Source: Alphaproteobacteria bacterium (GTDB lineage: Bacteria > Pseudomonadota > Alphaproteobacteria > Sphingomonadales > Rhodothalassiaceae). From it: a stretch of 9,882 nt of DNA. A model generated the notes under the pieces. The model saw only the letters and a program-made list of their open reading frames with translations. It was not told where the DNA came from and did not search any database. The first letter of the stretch is position 1. The number at the start of each line of letters is the position of its first letter. Positions 7,409 to 9,882 of the stretch are shown here, in pieces. The DNA lies in NCBI GenBank assembly GCA_003694205.1, contig RFKS01000257.1, positions 1-9,882 on the forward strand, written 5' to 3'. Position numbers and translations under genes: made by a program.

Positions 7409-7436
7409 GCTGCGCGCAGGAGGATCCGCAGACCCG

Positions 7437-8360
7437 ATGTTCAATTTCCGCCAGATCGCGGCCTTCGTTGCGGTCTATGAAGAGGGAAGTTTCAGCCGGG
7501 CCGCGGCCCGCGTCCATGCCACGCAGCCGGGGCTTTCGATGCAGGTTGCGCGGCTCGAGGAGACGCTCGGACTGCCACTTTTCCGCCGTTCGGCGAAGGG
7601 AGTGCTGCCAACGCAGGCCGGCGTGCGTCTCTACGAGCGGGCGACCGAAATCCTGCGCGATCTCGCCGCCGCCGAGGCCGAGATCAGGGCGCTCAAGGGT
7701 ACCCTCAGCGGCTGCGTCCGGGTCGGGCTCATGCCCGCCTTCACCCACAGCATCCTCGCTGCGGCATTGCTCGAGTTCAAAACGCGCCATCCACATGTCG
7801 AGCTCGCCATCGCCGAAGCTTATAGTCCTACCTTGTCGGATGGTGTCGCCGCCGGCGCCCATGACTTCGCGGTTGTCCCTGCGGAGCAGGACCGGACCGG
7901 TCTCCGTGCCTCCCCCTTCGGGCGCGATCGTGAGCTTCTCGTCAGCGGCAAGGACAGCCCTCTCGCCCATCTCGCGCCGGTGCGGCTCGCCGATCTGCCG
8001 CCACTGAGTCTTGTCCTGCCGAGCCGCGGCAACAGCCGGCGCGACACCCTTGATCGTGTCTTCCAGGCACAAGGCATCACAATCGCGGCGATTCTCGAGG
8101 TTGACGCCATGGCGGCAACCCTCGACATCGTCACCGGGGGTGACTGGATGACCATCCTGCCGGCAACCCTCTGCGCGCGCGATCTCGAGCCCGGGACGCG
8201 CAAGCTGCATCCGCTCGTCGACCCCGAATTGCATGTCGACTATGTGCGCATCGAGCGCCGCAGTGCCGCCCTCTCCCCTGCGGCGGCGCTGTTCGCGGAG
8301 ACCCTGGCAGCACATTTCCGCTCGACCCACGATGCCGTCGAGGCCGCCATCGGCAAATGA
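7437..8360 (+). CDS. LysR-family transcriptional regulator
   Basis: A 307-aa cytoplasmic DNA-binding regulator. The N-terminal winged helix-turn-helix (about residues 1-60) reads FRQIAAFVAVYEEGSFSRAA, then ATQPGLSMQVARLEE and LPLFRR, the standard LysR signature; LPTQAGVRLYERA leads into the linker helix. From about residue 90 the two-lobed effector-binding domain begins (SGCVRVGLMPAF), with typical LVSGKDSPLAHL and a DWMTILPATL stretch near 236-245. AGGAGGA at 7418-7424 precedes the ATG by 12 bases, rather far, but no better start exists. The effector cannot be predicted. Its stop lies three bases from the convergent ccrM stop. Control of the divergent CMD gene is the simplest reading of the context. 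Confidence 0.93.
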   Translation: MFNFRQIAAFVAVYEEGSFSRAAARVHATQPGLSMQVARLEETLGLPLFRRSAKGVLPTQAGVRLYERATEILRDLAAAEAEIRALKGTLSGCVRVGLMPAFTHSILAAALLEFKTRHPHVELAIAEAYSPTLSDGVAAGAHDFAVVPAEQDRTGLRASPFGRDRELLVSGKDSPLAHLAPVRLADLPPLSLVLPSRGNSRRDTLDRVFQAQGITIAAILEVDAMAATLDIVTGGDWMTILPATLCARDLEPGTRKLHPLVDPELHVDYVRIERRSAALSPAAALFAETLAAHFRSTHDAVEAAIGK

Positions 8361-8363
8361 CGC

Positions 8364-9589
<1,226 letters not shown>

Positions 9590-9882
9590 TCACGCACCGG
9601 GGCGAAGCTCTTGCGGTGATGGGGAGTCACACCCACTAGGCTTAGCGCCTCACGGTGCCGGGGAACGCTATATCCTGCGTTCTCGTCCCAGCCGAAGGCC
9701 GGATAGCGCCGGGCAAGGGCAGCCATGATGCGGTCGCGGGTGACCTTGGCGAGAATGCCGGCGGCGGCAATCGAGGCGCAGCGACCATCGCCGCCGACGA
9801 GGCATTCCGTCGGCAGGCCCGCGCCGGGATCCCGGTTGCCGTCGACCAGACAGGCCACGGGCCGTACGTCGAGGCGTGCCAC

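Noticed and set aside
7398..8330. A 310-codon minus-strand open frame antisense to lysR
   Set aside because: The LysR protein on the plus strand is clear; this frame also runs into the shared promoter region.

Overview
The window is GC-rich chromosomal DNA from an alphaproteobacterium, most likely a Hyphomicrobiales (Rhizobiales)-like lineage. The main pointers are an rnhB-ccrM pair encoding RNase HII and the GANTC DNA methyltransferase, an etfB-etfA-3-hydroxyacyl-CoA dehydrogenase cluster behind a PduO-type cobalamin adenosyltransferase, and a two-TM HIG1-like mini-protein. No mobile element, CRISPR array, rRNA or tRNA gene was seen. The region looks like ordinary core and near-core genome, not a genomic island.

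Layout. (1) 2-1453 (+): anthranilate synthase component I (trpE), entering from the left edge and complete at its 3' end. (2) 1476-4974 (-): a co-oriented run read right to left: 64-aa twin-TM protein, ATP:cob(I)alamin adenosyltransferase, etfB, etfA, and 3-hydroxybutyryl-CoA dehydrogenase. Its last gene meets trpE tail to tail. (3) 4975-5373: a gap of about 400 bp with no convincing gene. (4) 5374-5796 (+): a small exported protein of unknown function, facing a CPBP-family intramembrane protease at 5821-6537 (-). (5) 6709-7302 (-): a carboxymuconolactone decarboxylase/AhpD-like protein, divergent from a LysR-type regulator at 7437-8360 (+). Their AT-rich shared spacer holds a textbook ATC-N9-GAT LysR-type site. 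(6) 8364-9482 (-): ccrM, three bases from the lysR stop. Upstream of it is the 3' half of rnhB (9556-9882), cut by the right edge.

How the genes work together. The etfBA/hbd block handles acyl-CoA oxidation or C4 (hydroxybutyryl/crotonyl-CoA) metabolism, passing electrons to ETF. The adenosyltransferase would supply adenosylcobalamin for mutases such as methylmalonyl-CoA mutase. The lysR/CMD pair looks like a regulator with its target. ccrM methylates GANTC and has five GANTC sites packed into its own upstream region, plus a perfect 14-bp palindrome over the rnhB stop. This suggests methylation-state feedback like that known for Caulobacter ccrM, but with a different arrangement. I did not find a clearly new multi-gene system. 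The most worthwhile leads are the ccrM control region, the LysR operator, the secreted two-cysteine protein and the CMD protein with a substituted redox motif.
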